DNA of 21,755 bases from Novosphingobium sp. UBA1948. GTDB taxonomy: Bacteria; Pseudomonadota; Alphaproteobacteria; Sphingomonadales; Sphingomonadaceae. A program made the position numbers and the translations under genes. Below, one piece after another: positions 14,631 to 21,755 of the stretch. The notes beneath the pieces are model-generated. The model did not search any database. It had not been told where the DNA came from and saw only the letters and a program-made list of their open reading frames with translations. Location of the stretch: contig DDES01000040.1 in NCBI GenBank assembly GCA_002336765.1, forward strand, positions 1 through 21,755. Direction: 5' to 3'. How positions within the stretch are numbered: the first letter of the stretch is position 1; each line of letters opens with the position of its first letter.

Positions 14631-17552
14631 ATGAAAATGTCCAACTACCTGGGTTCGTCGGCGGTGATGGTTCTGGCGCTTTGCGCCGCCGCGCCCGCCT
14701 ATGCCCAGTCCACCGACAAGCCCGCTGGCGACACCGTCGCCAAGCCCGACGAGCAGATCGTCGTTGTCGGTTCGCGTCTGCGCCGCACCAACTTCAACTC
14801 GGGCGCGCCGATCACCATCATCTCGACCAGCGACAAGCTGGACGAAGGCAAGACTACCGCGACGGCCGTGCTGCAGAGCAACGCGATCACCGGCGGTAAC
14901 GCCCAGATCAACAATGCCTACAGCGGCTATATCGTCGATGGCGGCCCGGGCACCAACACTGTGGGCCTGCGCGGTCTGGGCGCTACGCGCACCCTGATCC
15001 TGCTCAATGGCCGTCGTCTGGCTCCTGCCGGTGTGCAGGGCGGCGTCTCGGCGGTTGACCTCAACACCCTGCCGCCCAGCGTGGTCATCGACCGCTACGA
15101 AATCCTGCGCGACGGTGCCTCCTCGATCTACGGTTCGGACGCGGTGGCTGGCGTTATCAACGTCGTGACCAAGAAGAAGATGGGCATCGAACTGTTCGGC
15201 GCCAATTCGATGACCACGACCGGTGCGGGTTCGCAGCAGACGCTGGAAGCCGGTTTCGGCTTCAACTCCAGCCGCCTGAGCGTGGTCGGCGCGGTCAGCT
15301 ACTATCGCCAGAACGCGCTCTATGCCAGCGACGTTGACTGGGCCCAGTGCCAGACCGACGGTTTCGGCCTTGGTCAGGAAACGATGGATCCGCGCACCGG
15401 CCAGCCCAAGTGCTACACGATCACCGGCACCGGCTCGAACGGCGTGACCATCAACACCATCGGCACCACGACCCGCGCGGGCCAAGGCGCTGTGGGCACG
15501 ACGGCCACCAGCTTCAACCGTTGGCGTCCGAATGCCGCTGTCACCACCGGCCTTGTCGGCTGGGAAGGCGTTGGCGGTACGGGTACGGGCCTCAACGTGC
15601 GTGACACGTTCGATCCGCGTATGCTGCAGTCGCAGGTGATTTCGCCGACCGACCTGTACCGCGGCTTCATCGCGGGCAGCTATGACCTGCAGGCGTTGGG
15701 CGATGCGGAACTGTATTTCTCGGGCCTGTTCTCGGACCGCGAATCCTCGCAGCAAAGCTTCAGCCAGCTTTCGCTCGACTATGCCAAGGGCAGCCCGCTG
15801 ATCCCCGCGAGCATGGCATCCTCGACCTTCCTGCCTGTGGGCGGTTCGCTGATGAATCCGACCTCGGCGACCGGCGTGCGCGCCTTCATCGGCTATGGCC
15901 AGCGCGGCACGCAGCAGTCGGTGCGCAACTATCGCATCGACGGCGGCATCCGTGGCCGCACCGGCATCGGCGATTGGCGCTATGACCTCTATGTTGCGAC
16001 CAACCGCAGCGAGGGCAAGTACTATCAGGAGCAGTTCCTGACCGATCGTCTGGCCCAGTCGGCCTATGTCGTGTCGAACGGTTCGGGCGGCTTCAACTGC
16101 GTCGACACCTCGCGCGGTTGCGTGGCGATGCCCGCGCTGACCCCCGCCGTCGTGGGTGGCCAGCTTCCCGCAAACTGGCTGAACTTCGTGAAGCAGTGGG
16201 TTGGTGGTTACACGACGTTTGACACCAACACGGTGGCGCTGTCCGTCGATGGCACCGCTTTCAACCTGCCCTATGGCGCGGTGAAGGTGGCGTCGGGCGC
16301 GGAATATGTGTCGATGAAGATCAACGATACGCCGCCGGCCGACAGCATCACCGGCAACCTCTACAACTACTCGACCTCGGCCGCCACGCGCGGTTCGGAC
16401 GAGTCGGTGAGCGTCTATGCCGAAGCGGAAGTTCCGTGGCTGCGTAATCTTCCGCTGGCCAAGGACCTGACGATGAACGTGTCGGGCCGCTGGACCCACT
16501 ATCGCTCCTATGGCGATGGCTGGACCTACAAGCTCAATACGATGTATTCGCCGGTGGGCTGGCTGACACTGCGTGCCACCTATGGCACCTCGTTCCGCGC
16601 GCCTTCGCTCAAGGAACAGTTCCAGGGTTCGACTGCAGGCTTCGTGAGCAGCGCGAACGATCCGTGCAACGGCTACAATGCCAGCAGCACGGCTATCCTC
16701 TACAACAACTGCTCGGCGATCGGCCTGCCGACCGACTTCCTCCAGACCCAGAGCATTCGCGTGAACACCCTGGGCGGTGCGGCAGCTGGTCTGAAGGCGG
16801 AAACCTCGGACAACCTGACGCTGGGTGCGGTGTTCCAGCCGGATCTGGGCCGCTTCGGCGCGCTCAAGCTGTCGGTGGACTACTATCGCATCACCATCAA
16901 CAACGCTGTGAGCCGCGCTGGCTATGGCGAAATTCTTGATCGTTGCTATAACGATCAGAACTTCGGCACGCCCAACGCGATCTACTGCCGTCTGGTGACG
17001 CGCAACCCGACCACCAACGCGCTGACGGTGAACGACAGCTATATCAACGTCGCCACGCAGCGCGCGGCCGGCTTCGATATCCAGCTGCGCTACACCAAGG
17101 ACTTCGGCAAGGCCAAGCTGACGCTCGACGGTATCGCCTCGCGCTACACCTCGCAGCTGTTCCAGCTCTTCCCGGATCAGGATCCGACCGAATATAACGG
17201 TACGGTCATGTATCCCAAGTGGACGGGCCAGCTGAGCGCCAAGGTCGAAACCGGGCCCTACAGCCTGTACTGGATGACCAGCTATGTGCAGGGTCAGAAC
17301 TCCAACGATCTGCTGGGCACCGCCGGCACGAAGTACAATTTCGTGACGCCGGATTACTTCCTGCACAATGCGTCGGTGAAGGTGAAAGCGACCTCGCGGT
17401 TTGACATCGTACTGGGTGTCAACAACGTGTTCAACAAGACCCCGCCGTTCATCTCGGCCGGTTACTACAACCGCGTTGGCAATGCGCCGCTCTATAGCGG
17501 TTATGACTACTTCGGCCGTACGGTCTTCATGAATGTGAAGGCACGCTTCTAA
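14631..17552 (+). CDS. TonB-dependent outer membrane receptor (TBDR2)
   Basis: A 973-residue outer-membrane transporter. A signal peptide ends at about Ala25 (APAYA|QST), and a TonB-box-like IVVVGSRL lies at residues 43-50. The plug domain contains TVGLRGLGATRTLILLNGRRL and DGASSIYGSDAVAGVINVVTKK. The barrel has the typical LRATYGTSFRAPSLKEQF motif and the C-terminal VLGVNNVFNKTPPF, ending MNVKARF with the terminal Phe used for outer-membrane insertion. AGGGGG seven bases before the ATG at 14631 and the signal peptide right after it fix this start, although the frame stays open far upstream. It belongs to the same broad family as TBDR1 but is clearly divergent from it, so the pair is not a recent duplication. 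A strong terminator and an exported S9 peptidase follow, suggesting peptide-type ligands; this is an inference from context. Confidence 0.97.
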   Translation: MKMSNYLGSSAVMVLALCAAAPAYAQSTDKPAGDTVAKPDEQIVVVGSRLRRTNFNSGAPITIISTSDKLDEGKTTATAVLQSNAITGGNAQINNAYSGYIVDGGPGTNTVGLRGLGATRTLILLNGRRLAPAGVQGGVSAVDLNTLPPSVVIDRYEILRDGASSIYGSDAVAGVINVVTKKKMGIELFGANSMTTTGAGSQQTLEAGFGFNSSRLSVVGAVSYYRQNALYASDVDWAQCQTDGFGLGQETMDPRTGQPKCYTITGTGSNGVTINTIGTTTRAGQGAVGTTATSFNRWRPNAAVTTGLVGWEGVGGTGTGLNVRDTFDPRMLQSQVISPTDLYRGFIAGSYDLQALGDAELYFSGLFSDRESSQQSFSQLSLDYAKGSPLIPASMASSTFLPVGGSLMNPTSATGVRAFIGYGQRGTQQSVRNYRIDGGIRGRTGIGDWRYDLYVATNRSEGKYYQEQFLTDRLAQSAYVVSNGSGGFNCVDTSRGCVAMPALTPAVVGGQLPANWLNFVKQWVGGYTTFDTNTVALSVDGTAFNLPYGAVKVASGAEYVSMKINDTPPADSITGNLYNYSTSAATRGSDESVSVYAEAEVPWLRNLPLAKDLTMNVSGRWTHYRSYGDGWTYKLNTMYSPVGWLTLRATYGTSFRAPSLKEQFQGSTAGFVSSANDPCNGYNASSTAILYNNCSAIGLPTDFLQTQSIRVNTLGGAAAGLKAETSDNLTLGAVFQPDLGRFGALKLSVDYYRITINNAVSRAGYGEILDRCYNDQNFGTPNAIYCRLVTRNPTTNALTVNDSYINVATQRAAGFDIQLRYTKDFGKAKLTLDGIASRYTSQLFQLFPDQDPTEYNGTVMYPKWTGQLSAKVETGPYSLYWMTSYVQGQNSNDLLGTAGTKYNFVTPDYFLHNASVKVKATSRFDIVLGVNNVFNKTPPFISAGYYNRVGNAPLYSGYDYFGRTVFMNVKARF

Positions 17553-17563
17553 GCTGACGTAAA

Positions 17564-17606
17564 ACAGGCGGGCGATCGGGGGACCGGTCGCCCGTCTTGT
17601 TTTTTC
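17564..17606 (+). terminator. rho-independent terminator of TBDR2
   Basis: The CGGGCGA / TCGCCCG stem (17569-17575 with 17588-17594) continues inward through a G-T pair and three G/C pairs to a GGGA loop, and outward through several further pairs. A seven-T run follows (17600-17606). It starts 12 bases after the TBDR2 stop, so the S9 peptidase probably needs its own promoter or read-through. Confidence 0.92.
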
Positions 17607-17639
17607 AATACTCATAGTTAATCTGGTCGCACCCTTGAT

Positions 17640-17655
17640 GCCGCTCCCTCGCGGC
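17640..17655. repeat. small inverted repeat between TBDR2 terminator and S9 peptidase
   Basis: GCCGC tccctc GCGGC forms a 5-bp hairpin just after a TTGATG that could serve as a -35 box (17635-17640). A weak AGCAAT lies 17 bases further on. Whether this is an operator within the S9 peptidase promoter is uncertain. Confidence 0.22.
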
Positions 17656-17698
17656 ACAGCAATTTCCGGCCCCAATCTTTCGGGAGAGCCCTGCGCTT

Positions 17699-19723
17699 AT
17701 GAAAAAGGTTCTTATCGGTCTGGGCCTTGGCCTCACCACGCTCGTGGCTTCGCCCGCCCTCTCCAAGCCTACCCCGCCCACCATCGAGCAACTGGCGGCC
17801 TTTCCCACCTTTGCCAGCTTTACTGTATCGCCCGATGGCAAGCATCTGGCCGCGCTTCAGGCCTTTGGCGAGGATCGCCATATTCTGGTGTGGGATACCG
17901 ACAATCTCCAGGCCAAGCCTGTCGAGTTCGGCATCCGCGATGTGAAGATCAACAGCGTCCAGTTCCTGAAAAACGACGTGCTGGGCGTGGCCATCTGGCA
18001 GCCCTATGATGATCGCTTGGGCGATGGCGTGGAAAAGCTGTTCATCTCCAAGCTCAAACTGGTCGATCTGGCAGGCAAGAACTGGCGCGATCCGGTCGAT
18101 TTCGGGCGCACCCATAACGAGACGCTGGACAAGTTCCTGCAGACCGTGACTCCCGAATTCCTTAGCAGCCTGCCCGACGATCCGGACAATGTGCTGGTGC
18201 AATGGGGCGACATCTTCAAGGTCAACGTCCACACCGGCGCCACCCGTGCGGTGATGCGCACCGAACTCAAGGCAGGCGACTACAAGGCCGACCGCGAGGG
18301 CAATATCCGCATCCGCCACAAGTATGACGAGGACGCCAAGGGCTTCTTCGTCGCGGTGCAATTGCGCGATCCCAAGACCGAGAAGTGGGACACGATTTCG
18401 AAATCCTATGTGCGCGAACGCGATGTGTTCGACATCGTCGGCTTCACCGAGGATCCCAACATCGCCATCGCCACCAGCAATCTGGGCGAGGACAAGATCG
18501 GCCTCTACGAATATGATCTGGCCAAGCGCCAGTTGGGCGCGCCTTTGTTCAAGCACCAGATGTTCGATGCTGATGGCCTGATGGAATTCAAGTACAAGGG
18601 CAACAAAGCCGCCGCGGGCGGCGAGATCATCGGCGTGACCTATGATGGCCCCAATGGCGGCGATGTGGTGTGGACCAACCCCACTTTCGAGCAGTTGGAC
18701 CAGCAGATCCGCGCCCTGTTCGGCATCAAGAAGGCGCCTTTGCGTGTGGTTGATCCGGCCACGGGCAAGGAAACAACCCAACAATACGACACCGAGAAGT
18801 TCTACACGATCACCTCCTATTCGGCAGATCTGTCGAAAATCGTGATCGGTGTGCAGGGCCATGCCACCCCGCCCGAATTCTACCTCATCAACAATGGCAA
18901 GCCCAGTCTGCTGGCCAAGCAATATCCCGATATCGACCCGGCCTCGCTGGGCACGACCAAGCTGGTCTATTACAAGGCGCGCGACGGGCTGGATATTCCG
19001 GCCTTCCTCACCACGCCCAATGTGGAGCTGTGCGGCGCTGGCCCGTGGAAGGCCGTGGTGCATCCGCATGGCGGACCTTGGGCGCGCGATCATATGCCCT
19101 ATGACTGGTCGAGCTGGGTCAACCTGATGTCGTCGCGCTGTATGGCGGTGCTGCGCCCGCAATATCGCGGCTCGAACGGCTGGGGCAAGGCGCTGTGGAA
19201 GGCGGGCGACGCCGAATGGGGCCAGAAGATGCAGGACGACAAGGATGATGGCGCCAAATGGATGATCGAGCAGAAGATCGCCCAGCCCGGCCATATCGCC
19301 ATGTTCGGCTTCTCCTATGGCGGCTATGCCTCGATGGTGGCGCCGATCCGTCCCAACGGCATCTATAAATGCGCGATTGCAGGCGCGGGCGTGTCCGACA
19401 TCAAGCGCATCTGGGCGGCCTATTACGACAACCCCTATTTCCGCGACCACCAGAAGGACACGGTAAAGGGGCTGAACCCTGTCGAACATGCCGACAAGAT
19501 CCAGATCCCCGTGATGGTGTTTCAGGGCATGCGCGACCGCACCGTGCCGCCCGAACAGTCGCAGTGGTATGTGGAGAAGGCCAAGAAATCGGGCCAGAAG
19601 GTCGAATATTACGAATTCGGCGATTACGCGCATGGTCCGGCATGGACCCGCGCCATTCTGGCCGACACGCTGCACCACATCGAGGATTACCTCACCAAGG
19701 GTTGCGGCGGCGGCGGGCTGTAA
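17699..19723 (+). CDS. S9 family serine peptidase (prolyl oligopeptidase / acyl-aminoacyl peptidase type), exported
   Basis: A 674-residue protein with a signal peptide (about residues 1-22, ending at SPALS). It has an N-terminal beta-propeller-like region with WD-style repeats and a C-terminal alpha/beta-hydrolase domain from about residue 440. The catalytic triad is visible: Ser539 in GFSYGGYAS, Asp613 in GMRDRTVPPEQS and His645 in YAHGPAW, with the S9 spacings of 74 and 32 residues. The HPHGGPWARD segment supplies the oxyanion region. The family cleaves short peptides, often after proline, or releases blocked N-terminal residues; here it should act outside the cytoplasm. GGGAGAG precedes the ATG by 10 bases. 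It lies 146 bases behind TBDR2 with a terminator between them. S9 enzymes beside TonB receptors are known from lasso-peptide isopeptidase loci, but no lasso biosynthesis genes are present here, so a general role is more likely. Confidence 0.94.
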   Translation: MKKVLIGLGLGLTTLVASPALSKPTPPTIEQLAAFPTFASFTVSPDGKHLAALQAFGEDRHILVWDTDNLQAKPVEFGIRDVKINSVQFLKNDVLGVAIWQPYDDRLGDGVEKLFISKLKLVDLAGKNWRDPVDFGRTHNETLDKFLQTVTPEFLSSLPDDPDNVLVQWGDIFKVNVHTGATRAVMRTELKAGDYKADREGNIRIRHKYDEDAKGFFVAVQLRDPKTEKWDTISKSYVRERDVFDIVGFTEDPNIAIATSNLGEDKIGLYEYDLAKRQLGAPLFKHQMFDADGLMEFKYKGNKAAAGGEIIGVTYDGPNGGDVVWTNPTFEQLDQQIRALFGIKKAPLRVVDPATGKETTQQYDTEKFYTITSYSADLSKIVIGVQGHATPPEFYLINNGKPSLLAKQYPDIDPASLGTTKLVYYKARDGLDIPAFLTTPNVELCGAGPWKAVVHPHGGPWARDHMPYDWSSWVNLMSSRCMAVLRPQYRGSNGWGKALWKAGDAEWGQKMQDDKDDGAKWMIEQKIAQPGHIAMFGFSYGGYASMVAPIRPNGIYKCAIAGAGVSDIKRIWAAYYDNPYFRDHQKDTVKGLNPVEHADKIQIPVMVFQGMRDRTVPPEQSQWYVEKAKKSGQKVEYYEFGDYAHGPAWTRAILADTLHHIEDYLTKGCGGGGL

Positions 19724-19743
19724 GCCTGCGAAGCGACCAAACG

Positions 19744-19775
19744 AAAGGCCGGAGGGGCAACCTTCCGGCCTTTTT
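19744..19775. terminator. bidirectional terminator between S9 and M23 peptidase genes
   Basis: AAAGGCCGGA (19744-19753) pairs perfectly with TCCGGCCTTT (19764-19773). Three further pairs, one of them G-T, close a GCAA tetraloop. A T-run follows on the plus strand and an A-run precedes it, so it can serve the convergent S9 and M23 genes. The plus-strand T-run ends one base before the M23 stop codon. Confidence 0.92.
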
Positions 19776-19776
19776 G

Positions 19777-20610
19777 TCAGGCGATAGCGGGCGCGAAAAG
19801 CAGCGGATCAAGCCGCGCCTCGCGCCAGCGCATGCCCCAATGCAAATGCGGGCCGGAAGCGCGGCCCGTCATGCCCACCTTGCCGATGGGCTGGCCCTGC
19901 GTCACGCGATCGCCTTCCTTCACCAGCAGGGCGGAGGAATGCAAGAACGCGCTGACCAGACCCATGCCGTGGTCGAGCATCAGGAGGTTGCCCTCCAGCG
20001 TGAAGGGCTTGTCAGCGGCCAGCACCACCACGCCATCGGCGGGCGCGTTGTAGATCGTGCCGCTGGGCAAGGCGATATCAGTGCCGCCATGATAGCTGCC
20101 CGCCACGCCGCCGCGATAGGTGCGCTGCGATCCGAACAGGCCGGAGATGCGCCCCCTGGCAGGCCATTGGAAACCCTGCCGCCAGCCCTCCGCGCTGGCA
20201 TTGGCGCTACGCGCGGCGTCGATGCGGGCGAGTTCCTCGCGGCGGATCGCGGCAAAGGCATCGTCGGGCATAGCGGGCGGGTGGAAGGGCGCATCCACAT
20301 GCTCGATCCGCCATGCGCGCGGGGCGATGGCGAGGGGGCGATGATCCGGCACCGCACTGGCACGCGTGATCAGCAGATCGGCGGCAGGGCCGGCATCACG
20401 GTCGAAAGCGAGCAGATAATGCCCATTCACATGCGCGACCGGAACGCCGTCCAGCGTGATGCGTGCATCGGCCCAAGTGCTGCCCAAGGCAAAGCCGCCT
20501 TGGGTCAATGCCCCCCGCAAGGGCGGGTCGGTTATGATCGTCGCGGCTCGCGCATGACTGGCGGCCACCATGGCCCCCAATCCTCCCAGCAGCGCGCGAC
20601 GGCCAATCAT
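19777..20610 (-). CDS. M23 family metallopeptidase (LytM-type), exported
   Basis: A 277-residue protein beginning MIGRRALLGGLGAMVAASHA, a signal peptide with a twin-arginine-like motif; cleavage after about residue 22 is likely. The C-terminal LytM domain holds zinc ligands His174 and Asp178 (SYHGGTDIA) and His257, with His255 as the catalytic partner (GPHLHWGM). M23 enzymes are endopeptidases that cut peptidoglycan cross-bridges or stem peptides, acting in the periplasm on cell-wall turnover or division. Because every active-site residue is present, it is more likely an enzyme than a degenerate activator of the EnvC type. The start at 20610 overlaps the DUF2093 stop by one base (TGATG), so the pair is translationally coupled. 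An extended frame from 20679 lies inside the DUF2093 gene and was rejected. The link to xseA is a conserved neighbourhood with no obvious functional meaning. Confidence 0.93.
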   Translation of the reverse strand: MIGRRALLGGLGAMVAASHARAATIITDPPLRGALTQGGFALGSTWADARITLDGVPVAHVNGHYLLAFDRDAGPAADLLITRASAVPDHRPLAIAPRAWRIEHVDAPFHPPAMPDDAFAAIRREELARIDAARSANASAEGWRQGFQWPARGRISGLFGSQRTYRGGVAGSYHGGTDIALPSGTIYNAPADGVVVLAADKPFTLEGNLLMLDHGMGLVSAFLHSSALLVKEGDRVTQGQPIGKVGMTGRASGPHLHWGMRWREARLDPLLFAPAIA

Positions 20611-20810
20611 CACTGGCCCAGCAGGCGCTTCGCGGCCATTTCGGGCGAGGCGTAAGGCTCCTGCCGCTCGACGCTCCAATAGCGCAGCGCGTCGAGCGGG
20701 ATCTGTTCGCCCGACACCGCACAGACCACGAATTTGCCGCGCTTCACCATCGAGAAGCCATTGGGTTCATAGCGCAGCACCGCCGCGCCTTCGGGAGAAT
20801 TCATCAACAT
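20610..20810 (-). CDS. DUF2093 domain protein
   Basis: A 66-residue acidic-basic mixed protein matching the small DUF2093 family of alphaproteobacteria. The core pattern LRYEPNGFSMVKRGKFVVCAVSG and the following IPLDALRYWSVERQEPYAS are characteristic. It has no signal peptide or membrane helix. Its function is unknown. A single conserved Cys and the basic-aromatic strand pattern suggest a small beta-rich domain, but metal binding cannot be claimed. It begins 18 bases after the xseA stop and ends in the start codon of the M23 gene, so the three genes form an operon. Two ATGs (20810 and 20804) are possible starts, and neither has a good ribosome binding site, so it may rely on coupling to xseA translation. 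Confidence 0.87.
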   Translation of the reverse strand: MLMNSPEGAAVLRYEPNGFSMVKRGKFVVCAVSGEQIPLDALRYWSVERQEPYASPEMAAKRLLGQ

Positions 20811-20828
20811 AGGCTACTTGTAACACAA

Positions 20829-21755
20829 TCAGCCGAACAAATCATCCTGTTGCGGCCTGGCTCCCTTGGCTTTGGGCGCGGCAGCGGCGCGTTTGGGCGC
20901 ATCGCCTCCCGCAGCGGGGCCAGCGCCGGTCGCCACGTCCAGCACGCCATCGCGGAAATGCAGCGACAGCGCCGCTTCCTTGCCGGCCGCCGCCGCCGTG
21001 GTGAGCGTGGCGCCATCCGCGCCCGTCACACGCACATAGCCACGTTTCAACACATTGTCGGGATTGAGGCTGGCCATCACACGCGCCGCGCCATCGAGTC
21101 GCTGCCGCTCGGCCAGCAATCGCGCCGAAACCTGTGCGGGAGTCAGGCGCTGCGCCGCCAGCCGGTCTTTCGCCCGATCCAGCCGCGCCCAGAGCAAGGG
21201 GAGCGACAGACGCCCCGCCACCTGTTGCAACCGCGATCCCGCCAGTTGCGCCCGCGTGCCCAGCCCGCGCCGCAAGCCCTCGCTGGCCTCGTCCAACGCC
21301 TGCGCGGGGGCGGCGATCAGGTCTTGCGGGGCAGGCAGCCGCTCGGCCCGCGCCGCCAGCCTTTCGCGCCCCAGCGTGACCGGACGCATCACCGCCCGCC
21401 GCTTGCGCAGCGCCAGATCGCCCACGAAAGCCAACAGATCCTCGCGCACCGGCACCGCCATTTCGGCCGCCGCCGTAGGCGTCGGCGCGCGGCGATCGGC
21501 GGCATGGGCGATAAGCGTGGTATCCGTGGTCGAGCCGGAACATGCCCCCTGGACGGTGCGGCTGGCGGCGGCGGCGCGGACGACCGCCTCCTCGTTGAAA
21601 CCCCAGAGGTCTTCGAGCGAGCCGCCGCCACGGGCGACGAACAGAAGATCGGGGCGCGGGATCGCACCGCCTTCGGGCAGAGCGTTGAAGCCCCGGATCG
21701 CGGCGGCAACCTCAGGGGCGCATTTCTCGCCCTGCACCGCCACCGGCCAGATCAG
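20829..21755 (-). CDS. xseA: exodeoxyribonuclease VII large subunit, C-terminal part (5' end outside window), altered GHETD motif
   Basis: The frame is open to the right edge. The first visible residues, LIWPVAVQGE, are the conserved XseA segment before the catalytic core, so the N-terminal OB-fold and part of the core are missing from view. ARGGGSLEDLWGFNEEAVVRAAAASR and DTTLIAHAADRRAPTPTAAAEMAVP match the family closely. The long helical C-terminal region (about residues 100-250 of the visible part) and a Lys/Ala-rich tail ending DDLFG follow. XseA with XseB degrades single-stranded DNA into short oligonucleotides. Oddity: between those two blocks the expected IPLISAVGHETD reads TVQGACSGSTTD, with the same length but the conserved His and Glu replaced (21504-21536 in the window). 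Family identity is certain; catalytic competence is doubtful. Confidence 0.95.
   Translation of the reverse strand: MIWPVAVQGEKCAPEVAAAIRGFNALPEGGAIPRPDLLFVARGGGSLEDLWGFNEEAVVRAAAASRTVQGACSGSTTDTTLIAHAADRRAPTPTAAAEMAVPVREDLLAFVGDLALRKRRAVMRPVTLGRERLAARAERLPAPQDLIAAPAQALDEASEGLRRGLGTRAQLAGSRLQQVAGRLSLPLLWARLDRAKDRLAAQRLTPAQVSARLLAERQRLDGAARVMASLNPDNVLKRGYVRVTGADGATLTTAAAAGKEAALSLHFRDGVLDVATGAGPAAGGDAPKRAAAAPKAKGARPQQDDLFG

Noticed and set aside
14562..17675. Open frame of about 1037 codons opposite TBDR2
   Set aside because: Same reason: antisense shadow of a well-supported receptor gene in GC-rich DNA, with no recognisable motif or ribosome binding site.
17699..19723. Lasso-peptide isopeptidase locus (S9 peptidase beside TonB receptor)
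   Set aside because: The pairing resembles such loci, but no precursor peptide, lasso cyclase or leader peptidase gene is present in the window.
20842..21543. Alternate minus-strand frame of 233 codons within xseA
   Set aside because: Gly/Ala/Arg-rich out-of-frame translation of xseA; the xseA frame matches the family on both sides.

Overview
The window is GC-rich and fully packed with genes. It looks like chromosomal DNA of an alphaproteobacterium of the order Sphingomonadales, probably Novosphingobium or Sphingomonas. Three things support this: two large TonB-dependent receptors (TBDRs) of the type expanded in that group, an xseA / DUF2093 / M23 peptidase neighbourhood, and a heparinase II/III gene next to rpmB. 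The genus is inferred from protein style; no database search was made. No rRNA, tRNA, CRISPR array, insertion sequence or phage gene was seen.

Layout. (1) Positions 1-2643 are housekeeping: the 3' end of a heparinase II/III-family gene (+), a shared hairpin terminator, rpmB (L28, -), tadA (tRNA adenosine deaminase, +), and convergent to tadA a periplasmic RNase T2 with a small four-helix membrane protein (-). (2) Positions 2729-13842 are a long minus-strand run. In transcription order it holds TBDR1, a TPR-sulfotransferase, an aspartyl/asparaginyl beta-hydroxylase-like protein, an exported M3 dipeptidyl carboxypeptidase-like peptidase, an exported M28 aminopeptidase-like peptidase, and nadC. 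The four genes after TBDR1 are spaced by -4, +16 and +14 bases, so they look like one operon. TBDR1 is set apart from them by a hairpin terminator. (3) Positions 13843-14630 are a 788-base divergent control region with an AT-rich core and two short perfect dyads. (4) Positions 14631-19723 hold TBDR2 and, after a strong terminator, an exported S9 prolyl-oligopeptidase-family peptidase (+). (5) Positions 19777-21755 are a minus-strand housekeeping group: xseA (cut by the window edge), a DUF2093 protein and an M23 peptidase.

How the genes may work together. The central region pairs two outer-membrane active-transport receptors with three exported peptidases of complementary specificity: C-terminal dipeptide release (M3), N-terminal release (M28) and internal or post-proline cleavage (S9). 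It also holds two predicted cytoplasmic peptide- or protein-modifying enzymes, a TPR-sulfotransferase and an Asp/Asn beta-hydroxylase-like oxygenase, whose genes overlap by four bases. A reasonable hypothesis is a peptide uptake, processing and modification island. The link between sulfation, beta-hydroxylation and a TonB receptor has no function that I know of, and it is the best candidate here for an undescribed system. A separate oddity is that the xseA product has lost the conserved His-containing GHETD motif, through a cluster of changes in an otherwise well-conserved stretch.
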